Assembly (NCBI RefSeq): GCF_029852145.1
Contig: NC_079975.1
Coordinates: forward strand, 7,688,001 to 7,752,000
From: Microplitis mediator
Taxonomy: Eukaryota > Arthropoda > Insecta > Hymenoptera > Braconidae
DNA: 64,000 nucleotides
Direction of reading: 5' to 3'
In this document: piece after piece, positions 23,301 through 36,900 of the stretch
How the letters are laid out: each line of letters starts with the position of its first letter
Position numbering within the stretch: the stretch's first letter is position 1
Position numbers and translations under genes: made by a program
Notes under the pieces: model-generated
The model's database searches: none
What the model was told of the DNA's origin: nothing
The model's input: only the letters and a program-made list of their open reading frames with translations

Positions 23301-25200
23301 AATAAATTCAATCAATCAATTTTTTATCATAAAATATATGAAAATTTTCATTTTGTAAAACTGTAAAAATATTGGGAGTGAATTAGGAGTGATTACGGAT
23401 TTTATTTAAATCCGCATTCACTCCAATTTGGAGTTTTAATATTAAAATAAACTCCCTTTAGAAGAGAATTTTACTCCGAGAGGTTTAAATAAATACAAAG
23501 TCATCCACTCCGTATTTACTCCGGATTCTATCTACGTTCACTCAGAAAATTTTTTACAATGTAAGATTATTAACTTCGACTTTGCAACACAGTCATGAAA
23601 TTTTGCAATACCATACTGACGATTGTTGATAAAATTAGTCAATGTATAAAATTTATGTGATTTTTACTTAAAAATTTCAGAAAATGAAAAGAAAGAAAAT
23701 GAATTAATCAAATTGACTTATTTCTATTTAATTATGATCCTGACGTTAGCAAACAATTAACAATTTTCAGATTTTTTTTTTTCAACAATTTAATTAAAAA
23801 AAAAATCAAAAATATGCACATGTAAAAATTATTAGAAATTGGCTAATTTATGATCCTGAAGTTAACGGGCCTTTAACAAATTTTGATTTTTTTTCTATAC
23901 ATCAAATTACAAAAAAAAAAAAACCAAAAAATATGCCCATGTAGAAAACTAAAAAAACTATAAGTGCAATTTTTCAAAAATTTTTTTTTTTATAATTTAT
24001 CGTTTAAAAAAAAACCAAAATTTATTAGATGGTGGCTAACTTCAGTGTCATGGCTAATTTCTGTAGTATATTTAATCGACCTATTTTACAAACTAATAAT
24101 AAGAGACAAAATTTTTGCCTTAATTTTTAAATAAATGGTTCAAATATTTGATATTCCGGCGAAAATATTGTTCTTATAAAAAAAGTTTTTAAACAAAAGT
24201 TATAGGAAATTTAATTTTCTAAAAAAAATGTCTCTTATGATTTTCTTATACGACCAATATTTTCACCGTAATTCCAAAATTGAAACTCATAATGAATGCT
24301 CAAATTTTTGTTAATTATGAAAATCTTAATTTTGAAATTACGGCTTCTTTATTAGTCCTAAGAAAAAATTATAAGAAACATTTTCTTTATAAAATTAAAT
24401 TTTGAACAACTTTTACTTGAAAAATTTTTCTCTACGACCAATATTTTCGTCGTAAAATCCAAAATTTGACATCAATTATTAATTGTTACATTTTTAAATT
24501 AAGTAAAAAATCCTGGCCTTACTAATAATAATGATAATAATAATAATAAACAAACCATAGCAAATCCACTGAGTAATTCCGAAGTGGTAGCAGTAGCTTT
24601 TAGTTTTGCGCGACTCATATGAAGTCTTCGCCAAGACAACCCTTGTGGACTTTCCGATTCACTTTGTTGTAATTTAAATGACTCACTATTAATAACATTA
24701 TTACAATTACAACAATTAACACAACAAGAATTATTACCCGACAAATTATTTGTTGAGTACGACGAAGTTGTAGTAAACGGTAAATTTGGTATCTTAGCGA
24801 TATCTATCGCAACAAATTTGCCGGTATTATTACCGACTCTACTATGATTTTTCAATGGTGACAAAGTAACTTCACTTTGGGATGAATACAGAAGACTTTT
24901 CGAACTATTCCCAATAGAATAATTTGAATTACTGTACAAATGTGATTTTGATAAGAATCCAGCAGACAGTGGCCTACTTCTCGATACCTGATTATAATTT
25001 GGCGTTTGCCTCCAATTCATTTGCCAAAAATCAATTTGTGTTGATTTACTGCATTTACCAACAATATCTTCATTTATACGACCTCGTTTATCATTACTAC
25101 CAGTAATTATTATTCCAGTCTCGGAATTATTATGACTTGTCTCTGTGGCGGTACTCGATAGATCATTATTATTTAAATTACTCAAATTATTACTCGACAT
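20309..25200 (-). CDS. Orai (olf186-F): Orai, pore subunit of the store-operated (CRAC) calcium channel
   Basis: Plasma-membrane channel opened by STIM when endoplasmic-reticulum calcium falls. Two exons join at a codon boundary: 24556-25200 and 20309-20800, giving 378 residues (Drosophila about 350). The Asn/Ser-rich N-terminal tail (about 190 residues) precedes the conserved SWRRLHMSRAKLKATATTSE. TM1 continues LLSGFAM/VAMVELQI, whose Glu is the selectivity-filter residue (human E106). TM2 ACTTVL-type text is VCTTVLVSVHIFALMIST; the loop has ESPHERM; TM3 is ELAWAFSTVLGLFLFLVE; TM4 lies near VPVLIVFVAFAVHFYHSLV-type sequence followed by an acidic C-terminal helix for STIM binding (DMEELESIKKNLDN). 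The position of human R91 is Thr and A94 is Glu here. The 3.7-kb intron is at the site splitting TM1. The start is the first ATG of the open exon. Confidence 0.95.
21096..22631. mobile_element. Family E copy 2, split by family F
   Basis: Left gaggtacaaagaaaagaggat-type arm and right ttttttgtatctcagacct arm match family E copy 1 closely, including gccagtggtagtggggagag and its inverse. Right flank is TTAA (22632-22635); the left flank is the near-match ttga. The right arm is interrupted at 21767-22578 by family F. Confidence 0.75.
21767..22578 (+). mobile_element. Family F element copy 1
   Basis: About 810 bp beginning ggtctatcggttaaccctgc and ending ttcttagcgggaagtt. It carries an internal catacatacgtacgtacgta microsatellite and repeated text such as gaaccgattttgatggttga. 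Flanks share up to 10 bp (aaaaaaaatc) and the empty site in family E copy 1 reads gaaaaaaaaatcac. Copy 2 at 38858-39647 is inverted. No ORF of note; class unknown. Confidence 0.75.
23850..24051 (-). mobile_element. Family A MITE with a 9-bp target duplication, nested in another A
   Basis: Ends atgatcctgaagttaacggg and ggctaacttcagtgtcat, with GGCTAATTT duplicated exactly at 23841-23849 and 24052-24060. The surrounding sequence (23734-23849 and 24052-24070) is itself family A, so this copy landed in the terminal repeat of an older one. Confidence 0.85.
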
Positions 25201-26049
25201 TGTAATTATTATTAAATTATAAATTTAGGAATAGATATTTTAAATATCTATTCACATACTCCCAAGAATCTTAAACTTTAATTGATAAAAAAAAATTTTT
25301 TATTGAATTAAATCCTTCAGTTTTATTTTTTAAAAATCTTATTGTTGATAACAAGATTGACAATTTTATCAATCTCTATAAGATAAGATTTTAAATCACA
25401 CGCTCGATTAAATATAATATATTTGCACAAATATTATTTTTTACAATTATATTTATAAAATTTTAAATGTTAATTAAAAAAAAATCTAGCCACTGACCAC
25501 AGTACAAATAATTTAAAATCGTTTAAAAATTATTACTTTTAAATTTTTTTCATACATTTATATAAAATTGTATTACATATTGACCGGTAATATAATTTAG
25601 TGTCTCCGCACTCACTCTCAATGCTTACTGTCATGTGGCCAGCATAAAAAAGTAAGAGACTGTACTCCCTACCTAGAGGAAATCATAACAATAGCATTAA
25701 TTGCCTTGGAGTCATATCAGCCGCATAATAACCGTCTATATGTACAATTTCTAAGTGAGCGTTTTCCGACCTGATATATACTTATATACATATATGCAAG
25801 ATCTTAAACGATTTGTATGTGATAAGAGCTGCTAGTCTTAACTGCTAAATTTCTTTACAGGTATTTGACTTTGATAATTCAATCGCTGATTTAATCTCAT
25901 GCTTCTATTGTTAATTTACCTCCAATAATATAAATTAACACTAAGAAATTATTTTTTATTTTCTTTACTACATTTGCATATTTCCTATTACAGAAAAAAA
26001 TAATACGGGAATTCCATCAGGTAAATTAATTATAGAAATTATTTTATTT

Positions 26050-26232
26050 AATAATACTGCGAAATTAGAAGGTCTAATAATTTTTGAATTTCTGCTAAAA
26101 ACGACAAATTTTTTTAAATTGCACCTGTTGTTTTTTTAATTTTCTACATGTGGATATTTTTAGTTTTTTTTTTAATGGACGTTGAAAAAAAAAAAAACAA
26201 AAATTGCTAATTGTTTGTTAATTTCAAAATAA
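26050..26232 (+). mobile_element. Family A MITE, diverged
   Basis: Reads tactgcgaaattagaaggtc ... aattgtttgttaatttcaaa with the internal hallmark ttctacatgtggatattttta. Confidence 0.6.
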
Positions 26233-26934
26233 TTTAATTTAAAATAAATACAAAAGTCCGAAGTATTATCTAATAAAATATGTAATTAATGTATCGAGTA
26301 TTAAACTTTCATGTTCGATAAAATTAATATTGTGATGTAATAATGAATTATGTGTCTAACTAGTTTATTTATATGACATTTTAATATTTTAATTCAAGTC
26401 AGGTAAGTATTTTTAAAAAAAATACTTTACACTTTCATTTTAATTTTTAATTTTAATTTATTGTTCATTTCAATTTCTTATTAAGATATTAATTTTTTGT
26501 AGTTGCTCTGCTAAAATTTAATTTAAACAATTTCGTAAAATTTAAAAGAGAATGAAATTGTTGTCAAAACGTTTTTATGGAAGTCAATTAAAAAATAGCG
26601 AAGAATTTAGATATTACTGATATTTTTATAACATACTACAAAAAATATGAAATAGGATTTATAGAAAGAAGATGTCTTATGAAATTTGAAAAAATGATTT
26701 GAGTCTTATATAATGATTGCATGCACGTATGACGTTGCGTACATGTATACGTATACATCATACCAAACATCCGGTAAGGATCTATATTTTTATACATTAT
26801 ATACTTTTGATAGATTTTTCAACAGGATAATAATCGACAACACTTTTATTTTATCAGTTTCTCAGAAGTCATTTATCCTTATTAGTTAAAAATAAGACAC
26901 AGCAATTTTTAATAATATACTTATTTAAATTTAC

Positions 26935-27722
26935 ATGGTGGCCACATTTCTGGAAAACTTGGAAATGTTAGGGAATTATAAATATACTGGAAAAATCGGG
27001 AAAAAGTCAGGGAATTTCGTCACAAAGCTGGAAAAATTTTTACTTTCTTTTTTTTTGACTGAAATAATGCGATAGATTTTTTTCCTGTCAAAACTGTTCA
27101 AAAAGTGGCGCGGCGCGAATGCGATTTTAATACCATTTTGAAAAAGAATTAGTAGAAATTGATTCCAATAGCGAAAAAATTAAGCAGTTGGAATTAAAAA
27201 GGCTGTTAGTAAAAAAAAGTCTTAGTAAAAACCAATCGTCAGGATCTTCAAGTTATCAACATGCATATTGACAAGTTAAAAAACCAAAAACATTTAAAGT
27301 ATACATAAGTATTGAACTAATAAGTTTCACTATATTTATTATTCGCGTACTTGATTAATATTTTATTAATATTCTATAAAACGTTTTTATTTATGAAATT
27401 CATTCTAGTGAAAATGAAAAATTTATTTATATTTTATTATAGAGTCAGTTATATAAAATCATAGATTTAAAATAAAAAATAAAAAATTATTCATTTTATA
27501 AATAAAAAAAATCTATGAACATTGACAAATAATAAAATAAAGTTTCATTTAACGACAATGATTGATTATTTATTGAACTGACTTATACCATTTTATTTTG
27601 AATTAAATAAATATCTCCAATGATTTAATATAACTACATATGGTCAGGAAATTTTTCAATTATTTGACTGGAATACCTGGAAAATTCAGAGAATTTCAGT
27701 TTCAAAAATCTGTTGTCACCAT
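26935..27722 (+). mobile_element. Family G element copy 2 (~790 bp)
   Basis: Ends catggtggccacatttctgg and, inverted, ttgttgtcaccatg, so short terminal inverted repeats close to CATGGTGNC. The interior is nearly identical to 18835-19575 and to the inverted copy 38600-40195, including ggcgcggcgcgaatgcgatt. No ORF. The close similarity of three copies in 20 kb suggests recent activity. Family not recognised. Confidence 0.75.
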
Positions 27723-29443
27723 GATTAAATTTTTATTCAATAAATTATGATAAATTTGGACATAAATAAAAATAAAATATGAAAATTTCCAGCAGCTGTC
27801 ATTAAATAGCAATTTAAAATTTTAATAACTCTATCGATTTATAATTTTTATTTGCGAAATAACACAAGTATAATTTAAATTTATTTTTAAACAGCGCGCC
27901 AATTTCTAGTTCAGGGAACAACTCTATGCATTAAAATCTCTATGCAATAAAATTCCTGAATTATCGACTCTAAAAATACGATGAAACAGTGGGTGGAAAA
28001 GTTTCGTCATATCGCAAATAGATGGCGAGTAATAAACGAAAAATTGAGTAAAATAAAATAGCTCGAAGTAAGGAAACCAACGATCGGAGGGGAGGAAAAA
28101 ACTATAGCTTCTTTCTTAAGATTTTGGCGGGAATTTTAAAAAATTGTTTTTTTTAGGATAGTGATAATTTTAATAATTAAATAAAACAATTAAAATAAAC
28201 TTTTTTATTTTTGTTTAATTATTTGCGCAGCCACAAGTTTGAAAACTTGATTAGTTTAAAAAAATTAATTTAAATACTTACGATTTTGACAGGGATTTTT
28301 AAAAAATTATTTTTTCAGGACAATGATAATTTGAATAATTAAACAACACAATTAAAATAAACTTATTAATTTTGATTTTTATATATTTTCTTTAAATCAA
28401 TGTCATTCTATATAAAAAAAAATCATAACAATTGTCGGTTTTTTTTTTATAAATTTTATATTTTCGCTCGTTTTTATTCTTCACACATTTAAAAATTAAA
28501 TAATCATGTAAATATCAACATAAATTATTTAATAACAAAAAAAACTATTCTTTAATGATCTATCTAAATATTTTGCATTATGGGTAATTTTAAAAATTTA
28601 TATATTATTGATTACCATTCTCTATTTATTTTAATATTTATCCATCTGAAAACCATAGGCACTTATGATGAATTAATTGAGACTGTAAAATATTTTTACC
28701 CTTTTTGCTACTTAACATTTTTATGTTCATCAGATAATTTTTTTAAAAATTTAAATTTAATTACTGATTTAATAATTGTGCTTTAATTATTAATTTTATA
28801 ACATAAAATACAAATTTTTAATTACGCCGTATTTAGTTATCTTTTAAACTTAAGCTGAATACAATAAAATTAATAAATTTGCATTAATTGAATATTCTAC
28901 AAAAGCATCATGATTTAAATTGTGAATATTTATTTTCTTAGACAATACTTTTTCTACATAAATTATTTTCTTTTAATTATTCATTATTTGTTTTTTTATT
29001 TATATTGTGTACAGATAATATATATTATTTATATCGGTAACGAATTATTAAATTATTATACAATTCATTAATTAAATAATAATAATAATTATCATTGTAT
29101 ATAATAAAACATAAAACGATTTTTCGACTTTACTTTCTGAGACTCGGAGTTTTTAGTTTTTGTAATAAGCGAGTATTTTTATAAATATATATATATATTA
29201 CTAATTGAATAAACAAAGTGAATAAATCAAACGCAATACAATTAATTTGCCTATTAACAATATATAATAATATACATTAATATTATATCATATTATTTTA
29301 TTTCATTTATTGATATGCACAAACACTGGTTTATAATTAGGTCTTACTTTTTTTGTCGTGCATATAAATATATCAATCAATGATATATGTAGGCAAATAT
29401 ATATTATACAATGTCTAAATAATGTCGTGTACATATTTTTTAA

Positions 29444-30519
29444 GGGCATTCTCAGACAGTGCCCGCCACTTTTTAAAAATATTCTATAACTTTCAATGGA
29501 CCTGAAGATCGGAACGTTTTTTGTTGGGCGAAAATAAAAAATATACTGGATTTTAATTTCTAAAATATTTTGCAAATCAGCCGAAAATTGCAGGCCGTCC
29601 CTAATTACCCCTTAAGTCGAATTACATAAATTTTTTTTAATTTTCGTTGCGCGAAAAACGTTCCGATAATCAGATACATGACTTTCAACTTTCATCAGAG
29701 TATTTAAATTATATTAATTAAGGGAATTTTTAGACAGTGTCCACTTTTTTTAAATTTTAAATGACTCAACTTTTAAAAGCGTATCAAAATTTTATCAATT
29801 AAATGAAATAAAATTAAAGCAATTGAAAAAAGGACAATTCGCTGAGATTAAGATTTAAAAAAAAAAAAATTCTTACAAAATCGAACGTAGTTTGGAAATA
29901 TTTTAGTAAAATTTTTATGACAATTTTATAATTAGAATTTTCAAATTTTATAGACTTAAATTTACTCAACAAATTTCATTTAACTTCTAATTGATGACAA
30001 CTGCAAGTAATTTTTTTGAAATTCTATATCTCGGTGAAATTGTATTTTTTTTCAATTAACGTTTTAATTATATGTTAATTAATTGATAAAACTTTAATAC
30101 TGTTATAAAAGTTGAAAGTTATTGAAAATTTTTTAAAAGTGGGGACTGTCATAATTACAAAAAAAATTAAAACATTAATTTAAAAAAAGACAATTTCGCA
30201 GAGATATAGAATTTTAAAAAATTACTTACAGTTGTCATCAATTAGGAGACAAACGAAATTTGATAAATAAATTTTATCCTAAAAAATTTGAAAATTCGAA
30301 TTATAAAACTGACATAAAAATTTAACTAAAATTTATTTTCCAAATTTCATTTAACTCCCAATTGATATCAACTGTTAGTAATTTAAAAAAAAATCTTGAA
30401 ATTTTTCTTTTTTCAATTAACGCTTTGATTTTTTTTCAATTAATTGATAAAATTTTGAAACGGTTATGACAGTTAATTGAAAATTTTTAAAAAGACGCGG
30501 GCACTGTCTGAGAATGGAC
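29444..30519. mobile_element. Family D composite, TTAA-flanked
   Basis: Outer ends gggcattctcagacagtgcc and gcactgtctgagaatgga with TTAA at 29440-29443 and 30520-30523. Inner family D termini at about 29725 (gacagtgtccac) and 30140 (gtggggactgtc) show that a second D copy sits inside. Confidence 0.7.
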
Positions 30520-30982
30520 TTAAGAGTTTTATTAAATGAATATTTTGGAAGTTCGTATATTGTATTTTATTCACTTAATTCGTTTTTCCTCATCTATTTA
30601 CCTCACTCACTCATACATTTTTATAGCCACTTGCTCACTTAACCAGTTACTCAATTACATTAAATCATTAATTCTTCGATTAATGGCAGATTACTTTAAT
30701 TATTATACATAAATTTTAAAAACAAAAAATAAAATTTAAAAAAAAAAAATTATAATGTCTTAAATTTACCATTGATTGATTAGATAGTAATAATGTCAAT
30801 AGATGAATAAAATTTGATTGATAACAAAGTAAGCTAATTATTATTTTAAATACTTGCCAAATATTATTTATTTTCATCTCTAAAATAACTTTTATTTAAT
30901 ATAACCCTTGGAAGTTTCATCGCAAGTACATAACCATAGATAATTAATTATTATTATTATTTATAATAATAATAATAATAAT

Positions 30983-33900
30983 TTAAAATATATTTGGACA
31001 TCGTGACCAGTCGCCTTTATTTTTACATTCCCAATATTCATGGTCGTAAGTATGACATAGGCTACCCGTAATCTTGTCTTCTTGTTTTGAAAACCAAACG
31101 GGTTCATATCCTCTATATGGCAATCCTAAAATATATGATGTATATTAATATATTTATATATATACATTTTTATAAACTTTTAAAAATACATAATTTGATT
31201 GTCAGACATAGAAATTAAGCGTAAAATAAGGCCTAGCTAAAGGAGATTTTGAATAGAATCGAAAATATTGCATTTAATTATCGAAATTTATCATTCATTT
31301 TTATTTCAATACCTCAGCCATAAAATATAATGAAGTAATGGAGGGAGGTAGTGGGTCATCACCGTAATGATACAGTAGACTATAAGCACAAGTTGGGCTA
31401 CAGCCGCACAAATTAGGTACAAGGAATAATGAGCTTAGGAAATTAACAAGCAAGGGATTTATAATGATATATTCTGTAAAAAACTAGTATGTTGTACAGT
31501 GAAGGAAAAATAATAAATAAAAATATAATGAAGTAATGGTAATTTTTACCATAAACAAACAAAAAATTAAACTTTTACAAAAACCATACGAATAGGCCTT
31601 ATTTTACTACGGTAGGGTAATAAGGCCTACGGGTTAAATAAACTGTAATAGTTAAACTATACTTAATAAAATTGGTAATAGAGATAAATCATCACTTAAA
31701 TTTAGCAACAACACTTTTTAAAAGTCAGAAGACTAGATTGCTTTTTATAATTTCTTATGCGCTATGACAGCATATGACGGATGATGAAATATAGAAGACA
31801 GGGAACGGGGTATCGGAAGTCTATAAACTTGTCGTAACATCTCTATGCAAAACGCTCTCTTATAGCCACTTTGGCTTGAAATTGAAAGTAATCTGACATT
31901 GAAATTGCCTGAAATTTTCTGCTCGAATTTGCAGACAATTTGACAGCAAAAGTTGGAAAGAAAAATTTACGGTTAATTTTTGCTCAATTTAGAGATAACT
32001 TTTTACTAGAAAAAAAAAATCGGTAATGTTCATTCTTACTTAAATTAATGTAAAATTTTGCCTGAAAATTGACGAAAAATTTTTTCTATTCAACTTTTGA
32101 AGTGAATTTGCATTCTAATTCGGGTAGTAAATTTACGTCAAATTGTATAGCGAGTTGTATATAAATTGTCGTCAAAAATGGAAAAGTCCGAAGTTGACGG
32201 AAATTTGACGAAAAATTCAAGGAAACTTTTGTAAGTAAACTTTTGCGAAAGCAAACTGTGCTTCTACTAGAGTAGCCTTTAGTGGAGGCGGTTATTTTAA
32301 ATATAATTTCTGTCACTTAGGCCTTATTACCCACGGGTACCTTATTTATTATCCTAATACCCATGAAACAATTTTAATTCTCAATAATATGTTACCTTGA
32401 GCAGCAGCTTTTTCAGCCTCACTCTCACGAGCACGTCTTACTGCTCTTTGTTTTTCTTCAAGTCGTAACTTTTCTTTATTCGCTTCATCCCATAACCCAT
32501 TTTCCATTAACCTTTGATCGGGTCTTATTCGCGAATCTGTTGGTGCTACACCTTCCTCAGGTTCATTTAGTTGACACGCTAATTCAGTAAATGAATAGTA
32601 TTTTTCGCAATCTTCTCTGTAATAATAATATAACATTAATTCCATAATTACTATTTATATATAAGAATTAACATACAAATAAATTAAATAACTAAATATA
32701 TAGACGTGAGGCTCCAAAAAGTGCACACCTCAATTTCTCATTTTATTTTCAATCATTTATTTCATTTCATTTTTTTTTTATATTATTAATTTATTTAAAA
32801 TATTATGATTCAAACTTTATATCATGAATTTTTAATAGCGCTTACTATTATTAAAATTTTTTGCGGTTTAATAATAAATATATTACGAGAAATTAACTTC
32901 CATTTGGCTGCCGAATGGCCTTTTTTTAAATTTCAAATTTTTTTAGCGGGAAGTTTAAAAAATAATAATAAAATAAAACTTACGAAGGCATATTTCGTTT
33001 CCAAGCAAGAGTATATGGGCCTGTTTTATATACTGGATTATCGGGAGTACCGGAAGTACTAATAACGGGTGCTATTTCAATTTTAGCGTCCCAAGTACCC
33101 TGGACAACCCATTTAACTTCTTTGTCAGCATTCATAACAACTCCTTTTACTTTTCGTTGACTATCACGCGAAAAATATGAGTACGGAATGTACTTGAGGT
33201 GACATTTAGTACCATCAGTATGATTAATTATATCCATGTCACCACTTTGATCTACCCATAGTTTACCAACAATAATATTGTGTACAGTAGTCGTTACTTT
33301 TCGCCACGTATAGTGATTAGATTTGTCATTTATTTTTTTATCAAACTCTAAATGTGCAGTACCCAAAGGAATTACCTATTTTTTAAAAATAATTATCATA
33401 AATTTATTATATTTATTATTATCACGGTGATATACATTTTAAATATATAAGATTATTTAATTTGGTTTACTTACTTGAAGATATTTACCGCGGAATTTTG
33501 AAGCCATAGTAAATTCCTGCCAACATCGCCACGCTCGACCTTCACAAAATTGAGCAACCATTGGAGGATGATGCGACACTTGTTCCGATATTGCTCGCCA
33601 TCCAAGATCGTCAGTTCGATCACATTCGTATGTTTCACCTAAAAGAGGATTAAACGGTTTTCCAGTTCTAGCTGCGGTTGTTGAGTAACTGGAAACTGTG
33701 AAAGCTGCCACGTATGCCATTTGTTCACAACTGTCAGTACATTCAGCGGCTCTATTAACAAAAAAAATAAAACATAAATAAATAAATAAATAGTAATAAT
33801 TATTACAATAATTCATTGTGTTAAATATAATAATATATAAATTAATCAAATTGATATGTACGATATCGTACTAAAATATTTTTAAGCGCATTCTTAGACA

Positions 33901-36900
33901 ATACCTCCAACTTTTTGAAAATATTCGATGACTTTAATTGCAATTTCGCCGATGAAAATTAAAAAAAAAAACTTACTGTTGTTATTAATCAGGAGTTGAA
34001 CGAAATTCGGTAAATAAATTTTAGCCGACAAAATTTGACATTTCAAATTATAATATTGACATGAAAATTTCACTGAAATTTATTTAACAAATTTCGTTTG
34101 ACTCCTAGTTGATAACAACTTCGTAATTTTGTTTTCAAGTATAAGTCAATTGGGAGTCGAACGAAATTTGGTAAGTAAGTTTCAGTAAAATTTTTATATC
34201 AATTTTGTGATTCGAATTTTCAAACTTTGTAGGCTTAAAATTATTCAACAAATTTCAATTAACTCCTAATTGATAACGACTGCAAGTAATTTTTTTTTAA
34301 AATCTATATCTCAGCAAAGATGTCTTTTTTTCAATTAAGGCTTTAATTCATTTTTAATTAATCAATAAAATTTTAATACGGTTATGACAGTTCAAGGTAA
34401 TTGAATATTTTCAAAAAGTGAGAGGGGACACTGCCCGAAAATACCTTTAAGGGCATTCTCAGACAGTGCCCCCCCCCCCCACTTTTCAAAAATATTCAAT
34501 GATTTTCAAATGTCATCAGCGTATTAAAATTTTATCAAGTGATTAAAAAAAAATTAAAACCTCGATTCGCCGATTTATAGAATTTAAAAAAAATTTCTTA
34601 CAGCTGTCATCAATTAGGAGGTAAACGAAATTTTTTGAATAAATTTTAGCTTGCAAAGTTTAGAAATTCGAATTATAAAACTGACATGAAGATTTTACTG
34701 TAATTTATTCAACAAATTTTGTTTAACTCCCAAGTGATATCAACTGTAAGTAATTTTTCGAAAATTATTATCTCAGCGAAATTGCGACTACGTTGTCCTT
34801 TTTTCAATTAATGCTTTCATTCTTTTTTAATTAATTGATAAAATTGGAATACGCTTATGACAGTTCAAAGTTATTAAATATTTTTAAAAAGTGGGGGGGG
34901 GGGGCTGTGAGAGTATGTCTTTAAAGTAAGATAGAAATGTCAATTATTGATACTATATGAAGTATGCTATGGTTAATATTTATTATTAGGTCTTTTATTT
35001 TACATTTAAAAAATTTATAAAAAATACCTGTCGAGTATATCGGCGTATTCATAATCTTCAGTCAAACGTTGCAACATACTAAGAGGCTCAGAAAAATTAA
35101 CAGGCATTGGAATTTTCGACAACTCCTTGCCAATACAATTTTTCATAATACTCCATAAATTTAATGGATAATTTGGTTTTTCTGGTACTCGAGTTCTTCG
35201 CTCTCGTTTCCTTACAGTTGTCATCCCGGTATTATTTCCATCGGTATCATTTTTCCAGGCCGACTAACGATAAAAAAAAATTCAATTACTGATTAAATAA
35301 TGAACGATTAAATAAATATTTACATTGTCCAGATCGGTAGCGGTTCTGGATGTTTGAGGCGACGCTGAAGAATCGGTCACGATAAGAAACGTGTCTGCTC
35401 TGGATGGATCGTTGTTAGACATTGGTGCTGGATCCCCTTCAGAACTAGATCCATCATCACTCCCTTGTGAATCGTTTCTGACTCGTTCACGTGATAGTGA
35501 ATTACCCGTTGTACTGCCAGGAATAGCTAACGTGAATGTATCAGACTCTTCGGCATCATAAAACTCAACGTTGTCTTCGTCGTCCTCCGATGGTGAAGTA
35601 TTTGCTACAGAATCTATTTAAAATAAATAAACAATTGTTTATTTTTAAAATTAAAAAACAACTCAACTGATATTTTTATAAATTTAAATAAAATGTCATT
35701 GTAACCTTAAATCATTAAATAATAAATTACATCTGGGTTAACATACACGTCATCTATTTGAAAAAAAAGTCAGATTGCCATGCAAGTATTTATATACTTA
35801 TTTGTATAATTAAATTTTAAGTTATTTTTTAATTGTAATTAAATATTGCCACTTTAAATTTCATTACTAAATATAGAATGTAAATAAATAATAAATGATA
35901 AGCATGAAATAAAATTCTATTGTTTTATAAAAACATCAAGTTAATGATATTTAATTAAATTTTTTTTAGTAATAAAAAAAATTATGAGTGAATGTAACTG
36001 ACAAGTGGAAATTTTATAAATTTTCAAATAAATAAATAAATAAAATATAAGTAAATGTGAGTGTTAATGTAGCTGACAATTGTAAATTTAAAATTTTTTT
36101 AAATAAGTGAATTAAATGAAAATCTAATAAAATTTTAAAAATACGCATTTATAGAATTAAAAAATGAGTATGTGCATTTTTTTAATTTTTATATTTTTAA
36201 TTATTTAATTTGTTTATTTGTAATTTGAAATTTGGCTGGTTTGCTACATTCACATTCATAGAAAATGAGGTACTCAAGTTAACCGAGGTCTCATAATTTT
36301 ATGATTTTTTTCAAAACGATAAATTATAAAAAAAAAAAAATATTTGAAAAAATTGCACTTATGGTTTATTAAATTTTCTACGTGTGCATATTTTTAGTTT
36401 TTTTTTTTTGTCATTGATTTGTTGAAAAAAGAATTCAAAAATTGATGAGTGTGAATGTAGCAGATATGAGAAAATTTATGAACTTTAAGTAAATAAATTA
36501 ATTAATTAAAATAGTAAAATTTTCAAAAATGTGCGTACTGATTTTTTATTGATCTAAATACGCATGTTTAAATTTTGATTCCACTTAAATTTTATTGTTT
36601 TATTCTAAAATTTTTAAAATTGACACTTGTCAGTTATGAGTGTAAATGTAGCAGACATCAGACAAATTTAAAATTATAAATAAATCGAGTAAATAATTAA
36701 TAAAATTAAATTTAAAAAAATTCGTATTTAAAAAATTTTCAAATTAACAAGTGCATTTTTTATAAATATTTTTTAAAAATTATTTACTGTATTTATTTAT
36801 AATTTTAAATTTGTCTGATGTCTGCTACATTGACACTCATTTGTCAGTTACGTGATCCTGAAGTTAGCAGACAATTAACAATTTTCGAACTTTTTTTATA

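Larger units (their letters stand above)
20801..24555. other. Orai intron, largely transposon sequence
   Basis: Contains family E copy 2 (21096-22631) split by family F (21767-22578), a small inverted-repeat element at about 23355-23560 (ctgtaaaaatattgggagtg ... aaaattttttacaatg), and family A copies 23734-24070 and 23850-24051. The stretch 24060-24490 has inverted similarity around the motif ccaatattttc. No coding sequence. Confidence 0.6.
25201..30982. other. Intergenic: Orai 5' side to OSBP 3' side
   Basis: No gene seen in nearly 6 kb. The Orai 5' UTR and promoter should lie in roughly 25201-25860. Transposons: family A at about 26050-26232, family G copy 2 at 26935-27722, and a family D composite at 29444-30519. 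Other parts are AT-rich with direct repeats around 28130-28340 (two copies of a ggatttttaaaaaattattttt-like unit). The OSBP 3' UTR should lie just left of 30983. Confidence 0.5.

Noticed and set aside
24499..24555. Hydrophobic extension VCLLLLLSLLLVRPGFFT of the Orai first exon
   Set aside because: It is read-through past the donor ATG/gtttgt into the intron; splicing to 20800 restores VAMVELQI of TM1.
32086..32316. 76-codon frame on the minus strand in OSBP intron 9
   Set aside because: Low-complexity, self-similar sequence without family resemblance; flanking OSBP exons join across it in phase.
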